NCBI RefSeq assembly: GCF_001276715.1
Contig: NZ_LIUQ01000010.1
Span: 94,487-128,063, forward strand
Source of the DNA: Planktothricoides sp. SR001
GTDB taxonomy: Bacteria; Cyanobacteriota; Cyanobacteriia; Cyanobacteriales; Laspinemataceae
Reading direction: 5' to 3'
DNA: 33,577 nt
Under the pieces are notes generated by a model. The model saw only the letters and a program-made list of their open reading frames with translations, had not been told where the DNA came from and did no database searches. Positions 23,436 through 31,811 of the stretch are shown piece after piece (the first letter of the stretch is position 1; every line of letters starts with the position of its first letter). The translations under genes and the position numbers were made by a program.

Positions 23436-25226
23436 ATGGGGCCACTGGACAATTTACCACAAGACCCAGGATACCAGGATCCCAGAGAATTACAACGTCT
23501 TCTGGAGTCCATGACACGGGAGATTCGAGATATCCAACATACGTTAATGGTTCAACTGAACCAAGATTTGACAAGGCTTCACGCGGAAAAAGACCGGCTG
23601 AGGCAGGATATTCTGGAACTACAACGGCAAGAAAAACAGTTACAAACTCGGCAAATCCAAGGATTTAGCCGCCAGCAACTGGCTCAACAACAACTTTGGT
23701 CTAAGCAACTGGCGCAAGTCTTGGCGTCCAATCTTCAGGATGAACTCAGCCAACGCTTTAAGGAATTAGCTGTCCCAGTAGAACGTCCTAGCATTCGCGG
23801 GGCAGGGCCGAGTCCGAGTTTGTCTCAAGGGGCTACAGCCAGCAATCAAAGTGATAGCGCTTATCGTTTACTGGCTTCTTTCGATAACACCCTCAACACC
23901 ACATTCAAGACTCTGCAACAAGAACTCAGTAGCTATCAAAGCTCGATTTCCCAACAGCTTAGTCGGATGCATTCGCTCCAGCAACAAGGAGAAGTCATTT
24001 TAGAGACTTTGGTAGAACGGCTGATTTCCCAACTTCAAGAAGATGCCGGGAGTGTGAGTTCTGATGTGGGCAAGTTGCTGGGCGATCGCTTCGCGGGGCA
24101 GCAGTTACCCCAACCCGCCCCCGCAAGCCCAACCCCCTACGGAACCGAACCTAGCCAACAAATGGGAGTAGTTGAGCGTCCGGCACCACACTCAGCCGCC
24201 ACCTCAGCCCCAGCCCCGACTCCAGCACAAACCCAAGAACAAAAAAACTTTGTCACCGGGATCGTGCTGATTTTGCTGTCTTCGTTGATTATTTCGATTC
24301 AGAACATTGTCACGCGAGTGATTTTAAGTGTTCAGCCGGTGCTGTTTTTGGGAGATATGGGGGGCATCATTGGGCCGAGTGCGGGGAATTCTCTGTTAAT
24401 TCTGGCCATGCGGATGATCTTTGTCGTGCCAGGAATGTTGATCGTCGGTTCCTTTGTCCACCCAAATACCTTGCGGGATATTCGGCAATTGGGAAATCCC
24501 GAAAAACGAGGGTCAGTGTGGATCGTTATTTTGAGTGGCGTTTCTTTGTTTCTTTCCCAGTTTTTTATCTACTTTGCCTTGGGAAACGTGGCGACTGGGG
24601 TGGCGATTTCGATTTTCTTTGTCTTTCCCACCGTCACCGTTTTGTTGGCATGGCTGATTTTTGGCAGTCGCCCAAGCTTTATTTTGGGTTTAGCCACGAT
24701 TACGATCTATATCGGCTGCTTTCTGACGGTTCCTGCCGCCGCGTTTCAGTCCAAAGGCGACAGTAATATTTGGTTAGGTGCCGGAACTGCTTTGTTGTCT
24801 GGGGTGACTTTTGCGGGCTATGTGATTTTGACTCAATTGAGTGCCAAAAAGCTGAAATTGCATCCTGCCCCCTATAGTGTGATCAACTTTTTCGTCATTC
24901 TGGTTTTGGCGACGGGGGCGATGAGGTTGTTTCCCAGTAGTGTTCCTGAACAAAATTGGCCAGCGCTTTGGGGCGGGGCTTTGATTCTAGCCGCCACAAC
25001 TTTGACGGGTTATGCACTGAACAACTTTGGCATTCCCATGATTGGTGCCGCTTTTGCCTCGGTGATTTCTGCATCTGGTCCCGCTTTGACCAGCTTGCTG
25101 GCAGTCGGGATTATCAGTGAAAGTTTGGCCTTGAATCAGTGGTTAGGTGTGGGTTTAGTGACTCTGTGGGTCATTGGCATTAGTGTGGATAATATGAGTC
25201 GGCAGAAACAAGCTGCTAAGAAATAA
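23436..25226 (+). CDS. Coiled-coil / EamA-type transporter fusion
   Basis: This 596-residue protein has two parts. Residues 1-220 are Gln/Leu/Arg-rich with long heptad-like helices (MTREIRDIQHTLMVQLNQ, LRQDILELQRQEKQLQ), probably cytosolic coiled coil. A Pro/Ala linker (about 222-268) follows. Residues 272-590 form about ten transmembrane helices in two EamA repeats (VTGIVLILLSSLIISIQN in the first), the drug/metabolite transporter fold. The second repeat ends ALNQWLGVGLVTLWVIGISV. Substrate is unknown. GAGGTG lies upstream of the ATG. The cytosolic extension is far longer than in ordinary EamA proteins (about 300 residues) and may mediate oligomerisation or scaffolding. A strong terminator follows. 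Confidence 0.85.
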   Translation: MGPLDNLPQDPGYQDPRELQRLLESMTREIRDIQHTLMVQLNQDLTRLHAEKDRLRQDILELQRQEKQLQTRQIQGFSRQQLAQQQLWSKQLAQVLASNLQDELSQRFKELAVPVERPSIRGAGPSPSLSQGATASNQSDSAYRLLASFDNTLNTTFKTLQQELSSYQSSISQQLSRMHSLQQQGEVILETLVERLISQLQEDAGSVSSDVGKLLGDRFAGQQLPQPAPASPTPYGTEPSQQMGVVERPAPHSAATSAPAPTPAQTQEQKNFVTGIVLILLSSLIISIQNIVTRVILSVQPVLFLGDMGGIIGPSAGNSLLILAMRMIFVVPGMLIVGSFVHPNTLRDIRQLGNPEKRGSVWIVILSGVSLFLSQFFIYFALGNVATGVAISIFFVFPTVTVLLAWLIFGSRPSFILGLATITIYIGCFLTVPAAAFQSKGDSNIWLGAGTALLSGVTFAGYVILTQLSAKKLKLHPAPYSVINFFVILVLATGAMRLFPSSVPEQNWPALWGGALILAATTLTGYALNNFGIPMIGAAFASVISASGPALTSLLAVGIISESLALNQWLGVGLVTLWVIGISVDNMSRQKQAAKK

Positions 25227-25291
25227 TCCCCCAATCATCCCCATTTTTGGTTTGCTCTCACCTTTCTGTTGAGCAATGATCGGAGAAAATC

Positions 25292-25334
25292 AAAGAAAAA
25301 ACCAGCGACAAGCGCGATCGCTGGTTTTTTCTTT
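25292..25334 (+). terminator. Rho-independent terminator
   Basis: A perfect 17-bp stem (25292-25308 with 25318-25334) has the GC core CCAGCGA/TCGCTGG, a 9-nt loop and a T6CTTT tail. It could work in both directions because an A-run precedes it. It ends the coiled-coil/EamA gene. Confidence 0.9.
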
Positions 25335-25534
25335 TGCAGTACGCTTCAGGGATTAGAACCCATGACAAAGCTGAAACCATTGATATTGATATTGATCTTG
25401 CAATGAGTGAAAATTGAGTTACGTGATATCAGAAATAGGTTGAGTAAGTTCCTATCAGTTAATCAATTAAGTGTTTGTCTAAAACTACTAATATAAAATC
25501 TGAAGTCACAGACCTTAACCCAACTGATCGCACA

Positions 25535-26068
25535 ATGGCACGAAGTCCCTACCATGTCTTAGAAAATCGACCCCACTTTGTCACCTGCACAGTGGTTAAT
25601 TGGCTCCCGTTATTTTATCAAATTGAAATTGCTCAAATTATCTTAGATTCCCTCCAGTTTATGCAAGATAACCAGCGATTAGACTTATCTGGTTATGTGA
25701 TTATGGAAAACCATCTCCATATGTTAGTCTCAGGCGCTAACTTATCTAAGGAAATAGGGAATTTTAAATCCTTCACCGCGCGATCAATGATTAATTGGCT
25801 TCAACAGAATAATTTTCATCACTTACTACAACAGCTTAAAATTTATAAACTTCAATATAAAACTGAACAAGAATATCAAGTTTGGCAAGAAGGATTTCAA
25901 CCTCAAGCGATTTTCAGTGATGAGGTGTTTAGACAAAAGTTAGAGTATATTCACAATAATCCCTTGAGACGCGGCTATGTAGACCATCCAGCCCATTGGC
26001 GATATTCGAGTTATCGTAATTACATCGGTGAACCAGAAGTTTTACGTTTGGATAAAATTGATTTTTAG
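25535..26068 (+). CDS. REP-associated tyrosine transposase (Y1/HUH family)
   Basis: This 177-residue protein has the HUH motif His60-Leu-His62 (MENHLHMLVSG) and catalytic Tyr138 in EYIHNNPLRRGYV, the YIHxNP hallmark of REP-associated (RAYT) transposases. These single-domain nucleases cut and join single-stranded DNA at REP palindromes. The ATG at 25535 gives the expected N-terminus (MARSPYHV); a TTG at 25475 would add 20 atypical residues. REP-like palindromes follow within 15-140 bases of the stop, which fits the known RAYT-REP pairing. The gene is intact. Confidence 0.88.
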   Translation: MARSPYHVLENRPHFVTCTVVNWLPLFYQIEIAQIILDSLQFMQDNQRLDLSGYVIMENHLHMLVSGANLSKEIGNFKSFTARSMINWLQQNNFHHLLQQLKIYKLQYKTEQEYQVWQEGFQPQAIFSDEVFRQKLEYIHNNPLRRGYVDHPAHWRYSSYRNYIGEPEVLRLDKIDF

Positions 26069-26080
26069 TGAGTGATTTAT

Positions 26081-26204
26081 GCGATCGCTCTTGCAGAGCC
26101 TCGCTTACTGGCATTCCCAGGCTCTGCCTCGTGGCTTAACCGTGCTAACTGCGATCGCTCCGGCAGAGCAAGAGTGACTGGCATTCCCAGGGAGACCCTG
26201 GGAA
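26081..26204. repeat. REP-like palindrome pair after the transposase
   Basis: Two 40-base units (26081-26120 and 26151-26190) start GCGATCGCTC and end ACTGGCATTCCCAG. Unit 1 forms GCAGAGCCT (26093-26101)/AGGCTCTGC (26119-26127). At unit 2 the adjacent hairpin is TTCCCAGGG (26184-26192)/CCCTGGGAA (26196-26204). These are likely substrates of the neighbouring RAYT protein. Confidence 0.75.
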
Positions 26205-26350
26205 CGAGAATATACTCCCAAATTACTCCCAATTTCCGCTCAATTTCCGCTCAATTTCACCCTAGCAGCATATCATACTTCGCCACTAAAGCCGCTCGAT
26301 TGATATCGCATAAAACATTATAAACTTTATCCCATAAGGCTTTCAGTCAA

Positions 26351-26424
<74 letters not shown>

Positions 26425-26522
26425 TCACAAGTTATAAATATAACACAGGTGTTTAGAAATATGCAAGAGTTTTGGCAAATTTTTTTGAGAATTTTTTGAG
26501 AATTTTCTGAGAATTTTCTGAA

Positions 26523-26681
26523 TCATGCCCTTGATCGCCGTTCCCCCATCGCCGCAATCCCTACCCCAGTCAGCAATACAGCCGCACCGAGAAAGATTTG
26601 GGGGGGCGGAGTTTCCCGGAAAACGAGATAACCCAAGAAACTTGCGATCGCGGGTTCAACTAAAATTGAGGGTGTGACGGC
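26523..26681 (-). pseudogene. Remnant of an EamA-type transporter (C-terminal end)
   Basis: The minus strand encodes about 53 codons: TPSILVEPAIASFLGYLVFR, then ETPPPQIFLGAAVLLTGVGI and a short basic tail with TGA. This is the last helix pair of an EamA/DMT protein, with the typical EP-x-A-x-x-G-Y/W motif. Upstream sequence turns into CTAGATAGCCTAGAT and C-rich repeats with no continuation, so only the 3' end survives. It does not come from the intact EamA fusion at 23436, whose ending differs. Confidence 0.7.
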
Positions 26682-26689
26682 ATCTCGAT

Positions 26690-26821
26690 CTAGAATTACA
26701 ATATCTAGGCTATCTAGGGGCGCTTACAGCCCCCCTACCCCCCCTTTTGACAAAGGGGGGTGCTGCATACTGATAGCTGAATGCTGATAGCTGAATGCTG
26801 ACTAGAAATCTAAAATCTTGT
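26690..26821. repeat. Repeats between the EamA remnant and the aminotransferase
   Basis: There is a C-rich/G-rich hairpin (ACCCCCCC... AAGGGGGGT, near 26738-26761) and a tandem TGCTGATAGCTGAA unit (about 26770-26803). The latter resembles the CTGAAAGCTGACTG units after ccmM. Confidence 0.7.
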
Positions 26822-28090
26822 CTAAGCAACTAAGCATTTAGGCTGGTAAGAAATTTCCGCTTTTTTCAGCCGATTTAATACTTCTTGGAGGCGATCGCAA
26901 TCTTCAATTAAGCTGATACGGACATATCCATCTCCCGCTTCCCCAAAGGCGTTGCCCGGAGTCACCACCACGCCAGTTTTCTCTAAAACATTCATAAAGA
27001 AATCCGTAGAATTCATGCCCACGGTGCAAGGCACCCAGAGATACATACTGGCTTTCGGGGGTGTAATATTCCAGCCTAATTCGTTCAACCCAGCCACGAG
27101 AAAATCGCGGCGTTTACGATAGCGTTCTTGATTTTGATGAATATAAGAATCTGGGAGACTTAAAGCGGCAGCAGCCCCCGCTTGGACTACCGCAAACATC
27201 CCATAGTCCATATTACTTTTGAGACTAGATAAACCCTTGATAATTTGAGCATTACCCACCACAAAACCCGCTCGCCATCCCGCCATACTATAAGTTTTAG
27301 ACAGGGTATGAAACTCTACGCCAATTTCTTTGGCTCCGGGAATTTCTAATAAGCTGGTGGGATGATAGTCGTCAAAGGAAAGTTCCGCATAAGCTAAGTC
27401 ATGGACTAGCATGATTTCATAGTGACGAGCCCATGCTACAATTTCTTCAAAAAATTCCCTAGGGGCGGTAGCGGTTGTGGGATTATTCGGATAATTAAAA
27501 TAGATAATTTTGGCTCTTTGGGCTACTGCTTCGGGAATCGTATTTAAGTCGATTAACCAGTTGTTTTCTGGTTTCAAGACTAGGGGATAAATTTCGGCGC
27601 CCGCTAAGATTGGGCCGCGAAAATGGGCGGGATAAGCTGGACTGGGAACCAGCACAATGTCCCCAGGATTAATATAGGCGATCGCCAGGTGAGAGAGTCC
27701 TTCTTTTGACCCTAATACCGGCAAAGCTTCACTGTTGTAATCGAGTAAAACATTGTAACGACGTTTATACCAATCGGTGATGGCTTTACGAAATTCACCG
27801 ATGCCTTCAAAAGGCGGATAGCCATGATTTTGGGAAGTGGTCATGGCCGCGATCGCTGCATCAATCACGGGTTGAGGTGGGGAACCATCGGGGTTTCCCA
27901 TCCCCAAATCAATCACATCGACCCCTTGTTGTTTTGCCTGATTTTTCAGTTCCGCTAAATAACCAAATATATACGGGGGTAGCTGATTCAGCCTTTCCGC
28001 TTGATGATTTTGCCAGTTGATATTCATGGTTGATAAGTCCCGATTCACTGCGCCGGGAACCGACAGGTTTTCTAAAGTTTGGATACTCAT
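26822..28090 (-). CDS. PLP-dependent aminotransferase, class I/II
   Basis: This 422-residue enzyme has the fold-type I aspartate aminotransferase pattern: GMGNPDGSPP near 63-72, Asn203 region NYPNNPT, Asp231/Tyr234 (VHDLAYAEL) contacting the cofactor, and the Schiff-base Lys265 in HTLSKTYSMAGWRAGF. Relatives are annotated as aspartate or LL-diaminopimelate aminotransferases; the exact substrate cannot be told here. The frame opens at ATG 28090. The homologous region begins near Met22 (28027; MNINWQNHQAERLNQLPPYI), which may be the true start. It diverges from the nucleoside transporter gene across 570 bp. Confidence 0.9.
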   Translation of the reverse strand: MSIQTLENLSVPGAVNRDLSTMNINWQNHQAERLNQLPPYIFGYLAELKNQAKQQGVDVIDLGMGNPDGSPPQPVIDAAIAAMTTSQNHGYPPFEGIGEFRKAITDWYKRRYNVLLDYNSEALPVLGSKEGLSHLAIAYINPGDIVLVPSPAYPAHFRGPILAGAEIYPLVLKPENNWLIDLNTIPEAVAQRAKIIYFNYPNNPTTATAPREFFEEIVAWARHYEIMLVHDLAYAELSFDDYHPTSLLEIPGAKEIGVEFHTLSKTYSMAGWRAGFVVGNAQIIKGLSSLKSNMDYGMFAVVQAGAAAALSLPDSYIHQNQERYRKRRDFLVAGLNELGWNITPPKASMYLWVPCTVGMNSTDFFMNVLEKTGVVVTPGNAFGEAGDGYVRISLIEDCDRLQEVLNRLKKAEISYQPKCLVA

Positions 28091-28369
28091 TTATGTGATA
28101 ATTCCTGATGGGGTTTACTTTTATTATATAAATTACCCGATTATTTTTAGTCAAGCAGCTAAAAAATTCAGAGAAAAATTAAGATATTTTTTAGATTTAT
28201 TTTTGATGACTTTCTGAATAAATGTAAAAAATATAAATTTTTCTGGCCAGCCAATCTTTTTGGCGGGTAAAAACTGAGGGGATTTTGACATCTTGAATCT
28301 AGGGAAAAGTAGAGTAAATCTATCAAAGCATATTTTTACCGAGTCCGGGAAGCAACTTCCCTAAAAAAT

Positions 28370-28408
28370 ACATTTCTTTACAAAAAGTGTACTTATGTAA
28401 AGAAATGT
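28370..28408. promoter_or_regulatory. Perfect 13-bp inverted repeat
   Basis: ACATTTCTTTACA (28370-28382) and TGTAAAGAAATGT (28396-28408) are exact inverted copies with a 13-nt spacer. Each arm contains TTTACA, and the second arm on the minus strand reads TTCACATTTCTTTACATA, one mismatch from the HLR1 pattern bound by RpaB. The site lies about 250 bp upstream of the transporter and 280 bp upstream of the aminotransferase start. Confidence 0.55.
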
Positions 28409-28473
28409 GAAGTCATGTTGCGGGATAGGTGATGTCACCAAACCCTGATGATGTCTGAATTTCAGGATGTTTA

Positions 28474-28560
28474 GCCTCAGTCTGACTGAGGCGATTCGCC
28501 CCTAAGCGCAAGGGGCTGCGCTTCAGGGCACCCCAGGCAACCTGCCCCTGGCAACCGGGG
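28474..28560 (+). ncRNA. Structured leader or small RNA candidate
   Basis: Three consecutive stems can be drawn: GCCTCAG/CTGAGGC (28474-28480 with 28486-28492); AAGCGC/GCGCTT extended by CCT/AGG (28501-28527); and CCAGG/CCTGG (near 28533-28551), followed by a G-run. They precede the nucleoside transporter by about 100 bp. I recognise no known riboswitch class. Confidence 0.35.
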
Positions 28561-28658
28561 GGGTCGATTTCCAGGCTGCTAAATTGAGGCAGGATGCTTA
28601 AGTCTCTTTACGATGGCAAACAAAACCGATCGGTAAATTCTTGGAGCTAGACTAAACC

Positions 28659-29912
28659 ATGATAGAGCGGATGATTTCCCTGCTGGGGTTGGGGGTATTT
28701 GTGGGGATGGGTTATCTGTTTTCCACGAACCGCCGAGCAATTCCTTGGCAAACGGTGCTTTGGGGCATTGCCTTGCAACTTATTTTAGCGATTTTTATCC
28801 TCAGAACTAGGGTCGGTTTGGCCTTGTTTCAGTTTTTGGGCGATCGCATCAACACTTTTCTCAACTATGCGGATGCGGGTTCTAAGTTTGTTTTTGGGGA
28901 TAACTTTAGCGAACATTTTATGGCTTTTAAAGTGTTGCCTACCATCGTTTTTTTCTCCTCGTTTATTTCCTTACTTTATTACTACGGAATTTTACAGCGA
29001 GTAGTGCAATGGGTGGCTTGGGTGATGATGCGAACCATGAAAACATCTGGGGCAGAATCCCTTAGTTGTGCGGCCAATATTTTTGTGGGACAAACGGAAG
29101 CCCCGCTGATGATTAAGCCTTATATTAATTCCTTGACTCTTTCCGAACTTCATGCGGTGATGACCGGAGGATTTGCCACCATTGCCGGGGGGGTAATGGC
29201 GGCTTATCTTTCTTTCGGAGTACCTGCGGAACATTTAATCGCCGCTTCGGTGATGTCCGCCCCCGCAGCCCTGGCAATTTCTAAGTTATTTTATCCCGAA
29301 ACGGAAACATCTCTCACTGTTGGACAAGTGCAGGTGAAAGTTGAGCAAAGTTATGTTAATGCGGTGGATGCGGCGGCAGGTGGTGCCAGAGATGGAATGA
29401 ATTTGGCCTTAAACGTGGGGGCGATGTTAATTGCGTTTTTGGGGTTACTAGCTTTTTTTAATGGCTTATTAGGTTGGCTGGGCAATTTGGTGGGTTTGCC
29501 TCAGTTGTCTTTAGAGTGGATTTTTGCTTATGTGATGGCTCCCGTGGCTTGGTTGATGGGGGTGCCTTGGGCAGACTGTGCCCAGGTGGGAATTTTGTTA
29601 GGGAAAAAGACTATTTTAAATGAGTTTATTGCTTATTTGGATTTGAAAGTTTTGATGGATAATGCCCGAAAAATTGCATCGGGGGAAGTGGCTGCGGGGT
29701 CGCTGCCGGTGATTTCTGAACGGGCTAAGGTTATCGCTACTTATGCTTTATGTGGTTTTTCTAATATTGGCTCGATCGCCATCCAAATTGGCGGAATTGG
29801 TGCGATCGCGCCACAGCGTCAGGGGGATTTAGCCCGCTTAGGAATTCGGGCGATGATTGCCGGTTCTTTGGCCTGTTTTATGACCGCTTGTATCGCTGGG
29901 ATGTTATTGTAA
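28659..29912 (+). CDS. Concentrative nucleoside transporter (CNT/NupC family)
   Basis: This 417-residue inner-membrane protein imports nucleosides with Na+ or H+. The diagnostic CNT motif is FVGQTEAPLMIKPYI, with a second half-site at KTILNEFIAYLDL. Other family features are TIAGGVMAAYLSFGVPAEHLIAASVMSAP (split by position near residues 170-200) and ALCGFSNIGSIAIQIGG near 363-379. The length is normal for bacterial CNTs. It stands alone behind a long structured upstream region and is followed by a hairpin. Confidence 0.9.
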   Translation: MIERMISLLGLGVFVGMGYLFSTNRRAIPWQTVLWGIALQLILAIFILRTRVGLALFQFLGDRINTFLNYADAGSKFVFGDNFSEHFMAFKVLPTIVFFSSFISLLYYYGILQRVVQWVAWVMMRTMKTSGAESLSCAANIFVGQTEAPLMIKPYINSLTLSELHAVMTGGFATIAGGVMAAYLSFGVPAEHLIAASVMSAPAALAISKLFYPETETSLTVGQVQVKVEQSYVNAVDAAAGGARDGMNLALNVGAMLIAFLGLLAFFNGLLGWLGNLVGLPQLSLEWIFAYVMAPVAWLMGVPWADCAQVGILLGKKTILNEFIAYLDLKVLMDNARKIASGEVAAGSLPVISERAKVIATYALCGFSNIGSIAIQIGGIGAIAPQRQGDLARLGIRAMIAGSLACFMTACIAGMLL

Positions 29913-29972
29913 TTGGCATCAGAAAGGTGGGATATAGTAATTCACCACAGAGACACAGAGGACACAAAGGAG

Positions 29973-29997
29973 ATTAAGCCGCAATTTGCGGCTTAAT
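29973..29997 (+). terminator. Terminator-like hairpin after the nucleoside transporter
   Basis: ATTAAGCCGC (29973-29982) and GCGGCTTAAT (29988-29997) form a perfect 10-bp stem with a 5-nt AATTT loop, followed by TTAAT. The U-tract is short, so efficiency is uncertain. Confidence 0.6.
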
Positions 29998-30001
29998 TTA
30001 A

Positions 30002-30088
30002 TAGACAATTCTGGCAAACAGAACGGATCTATCCCCCCAACCCCCCTTAAAAAGGCGGGATTTGCACGAATTTTGCCAGAATTGTCTA
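30002..30088. repeat. MITE-like element with 17-bp terminal inverted repeats
   Basis: TAGACAATTCTGGCAAA (30002-30018) is repeated exactly in inverse at 30072-30088. The 53-bp interior holds CCCCCCAACCCCCC and AAAGGCGGGA stretches. It is followed by ATTTTTG and could also act as a terminator for either flanking gene. Confidence 0.75.
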
Positions 30089-30142
30089 ATTTTTGCCTTG
30101 TCACCCTGGACTTGGGAAAAAACCTGGTTGCTGAACTACCAT

Positions 30143-30895
30143 TTACTTACGAGTGGGAAACCGATTAATATTCGCCGAACCATAAAAGACGATCGCCTGA
30201 TTTTGGATGCGGATGCGGTCTACTCGCAGTTGAGTTCCTTCCAGGGCAAATTTGTCTAGGTCTAACAAATTATTTACATGAGTAATCACCGCTTTACCGA
30301 GGGCTAATTCCTCGTCATTGCCAGTATATTGCACATCCACAAATTGAATTTTTTTGCGGTCTTCCACGATCACCGAAGTGGTAAAATCAAGAGTAATTGT
30401 TTTGTCCTCACTGCCAATGGTAATTTGAGATTTTAGCCGCAAAGTTTTATCACTATTTAAGGTAATTGTAGTATTCTGAAATTTGAGAGATTGTCCTTCA
30501 TACTGAAGTCTTTGCAGTTTTTCCGTGACAAATGGGGTATTGAAAGAAGTGGTTAAATCTTCTTCAGTCAATACCACTCTCATGCTGGCTTCAGTTGGTC
30601 GCCGCAATTTTACCTGACCCGTAAAAATCGCCCCAAAGTCAATGGAAACAGCTTGCAGATACAACTCCATTGCATTAATTCGCAAGCCGTTATACATCAA
30701 CATCCCTTTACCGATGAAATCAAAGCCATCAATGCTTCCCTGTAACAGCTTGGTTACAGGTTCAGCCCGAACATTGGCCTCGATATTTTCCGACCGTTTA
30801 AACAAAGCCGCGATCGCACTACCAGCGACTTTACTTACGAGACGATCTCCACTTTGATCTTGAAACATTGTGTTGCCAAACAAACCGGATACCAT
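30143..30895 (-). CDS. DUF2993 (LmeA-like) protein
   Basis: This 250-residue protein matches the DUF2993 family by overall pattern: ENIEANVRAEPVTKLLQGSI near the start, then RINAMELYLQAVSIDFGAIF and FVTEKLQRL in the middle. The mycobacterial member LmeA binds phospholipid, but cyanobacterial members are uncharacterised. No signal peptide is evident. ATG 30895 is preferred; a TTG six codons upstream (30913) is possible. The gene is a single unit facing the nucleoside transporter. Confidence 0.8.
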   Translation of the reverse strand: MVSGLFGNTMFQDQSGDRLVSKVAGSAIAALFKRSENIEANVRAEPVTKLLQGSIDGFDFIGKGMLMYNGLRINAMELYLQAVSIDFGAIFTGQVKLRRPTEASMRVVLTEEDLTTSFNTPFVTEKLQRLQYEGQSLKFQNTTITLNSDKTLRLKSQITIGSEDKTITLDFTTSVIVEDRKKIQFVDVQYTGNDEELALGKAVITHVNNLLDLDKFALEGTQLRVDRIRIQNQAIVFYGSANINRFPTRK

Positions 30896-31130
30896 GCCAC
30901 CATACGCTGCCAAGTCTTATTATAACTTCACATTAAAAATTGTAAATTCACTTTTGTGACCTCACTAATAATATTTGCTTATGTTTCCAGGTCATTGCCC
31001 GATCCCCCCTAACCCCCCTTCAAAAGCCCGATCCCCCCTAACCCCCCTTCAAAAGGGGAGGAACCGAAGTGTTGCTACGTCCCCGGCAAGATTAGCCCGT
31101 GGGGAATGCGGATCATGGGGGATCCGTTGC
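30896..31130. other. Spacer with 29-bp tandem duplication
   Basis: A C-rich unit starting CCCGATCCCCCCTAACC occurs at 30998 and again at 31027, a 29-bp tandem pair. The unit resembles the interior of the element at 30002-30088. No gene is seen. Confidence 0.7.
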
Positions 31131-31754
31131 TTAATCTGGCTTCTTTTTCACGTTCATCAGAGGGGTTCCTTCCACACAGGCGCCATCGAGTAACGCCCCA
31201 GTCCACTGGGTTTTCTCCATCTGGGCACAGAGTAAGTTCGCTCGCTGTAAATTCGCGCCCCGCATGACCGCCCCATTTAAATTTGCTTGTTCTAAATCTG
31301 CCTGAGAAAGATCGGCGCCGGAAAGATTGGCATTACTTAAATCTGCCCCAGCTAAATTTGCTTTGGCTAAACTGGCGCCCCGCAGGTCAGCCCCGTGCAA
31401 ATCAACGCCACTTAGGTCTAACTTCCGACCAGCGATGCCAGCCATAAATGCTCCAGCAAAACTGGCGCCCCGGACTTCCGCATCCTGGAGGTTAGCGCCG
31501 GTTAAGTCCGCATTGCGACAGTCGGTTCCTTGTAAATTTGCGCCGCTTAAGTTAGCGCCTCGGAGGTTGCCTCGGAGTTGGGCTTGGGATAAGTCTGCCC
31601 CACTGAGATCGGCCCCTTTTAAGTTGGCTTGGGATAGGTCGGCTTCAGCGAGTTTGGCGCCGGATAAGTTGGCGCCGATGAGTTTAGCATCGCTGAGTTG
31701 TTTGATTTTACCAGCGCGAATTTCTTCTATATTTAAAGGTGTGAATTTGCTCAT
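31131..31754 (-). CDS. Pentapeptide-repeat protein
   Basis: This 207-residue protein consists almost wholly of A(D/N)Lxx pentapeptides from about residue 20 to 195 (for example LSGANLQGTDCRNADLTGAN), forming a right-handed quadrilateral beta-helix. A short N-terminal cap (MSKFTPLNIEEIRAGKIKQL) precedes them. The break HGADLRGASLAK after GRKLDLSGVD suggests a loop near 110. Such proteins are abundant in cyanobacteria and their role is mostly unknown; some mimic DNA. No signal peptide is seen. The stop is 57 bp after the DICT gene start region in tandem orientation. Confidence 0.92.
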   Translation of the reverse strand: MSKFTPLNIEEIRAGKIKQLSDAKLIGANLSGAKLAEADLSQANLKGADLSGADLSQAQLRGNLRGANLSGANLQGTDCRNADLTGANLQDAEVRGASFAGAFMAGIAGRKLDLSGVDLHGADLRGASLAKANLAGADLSNANLSGADLSQADLEQANLNGAVMRGANLQRANLLCAQMEKTQWTGALLDGACVEGTPLMNVKKKPD

Positions 31755-31811
31755 AAATTGCTGATGAATGCTGATGAATATAGATAGTTTTAATGAGGAT
31801 TTACCGGGTTT

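Larger units (their letters stand above)
28091..28658. other. Divergent spacer, aminotransferase / nucleoside transporter
   Basis: The first half is AT-rich and contains a perfect inverted repeat (28370-28408). The second half (28474-28560) is GC-rich and strongly structured. No protein gene is seen. Confidence 0.6.

Noticed and set aside
23296..23514. 72-codon frame before the EamA fusion
   Set aside because: GTG start with no ribosome site, overlaps the real gene in another frame, no protein pattern.
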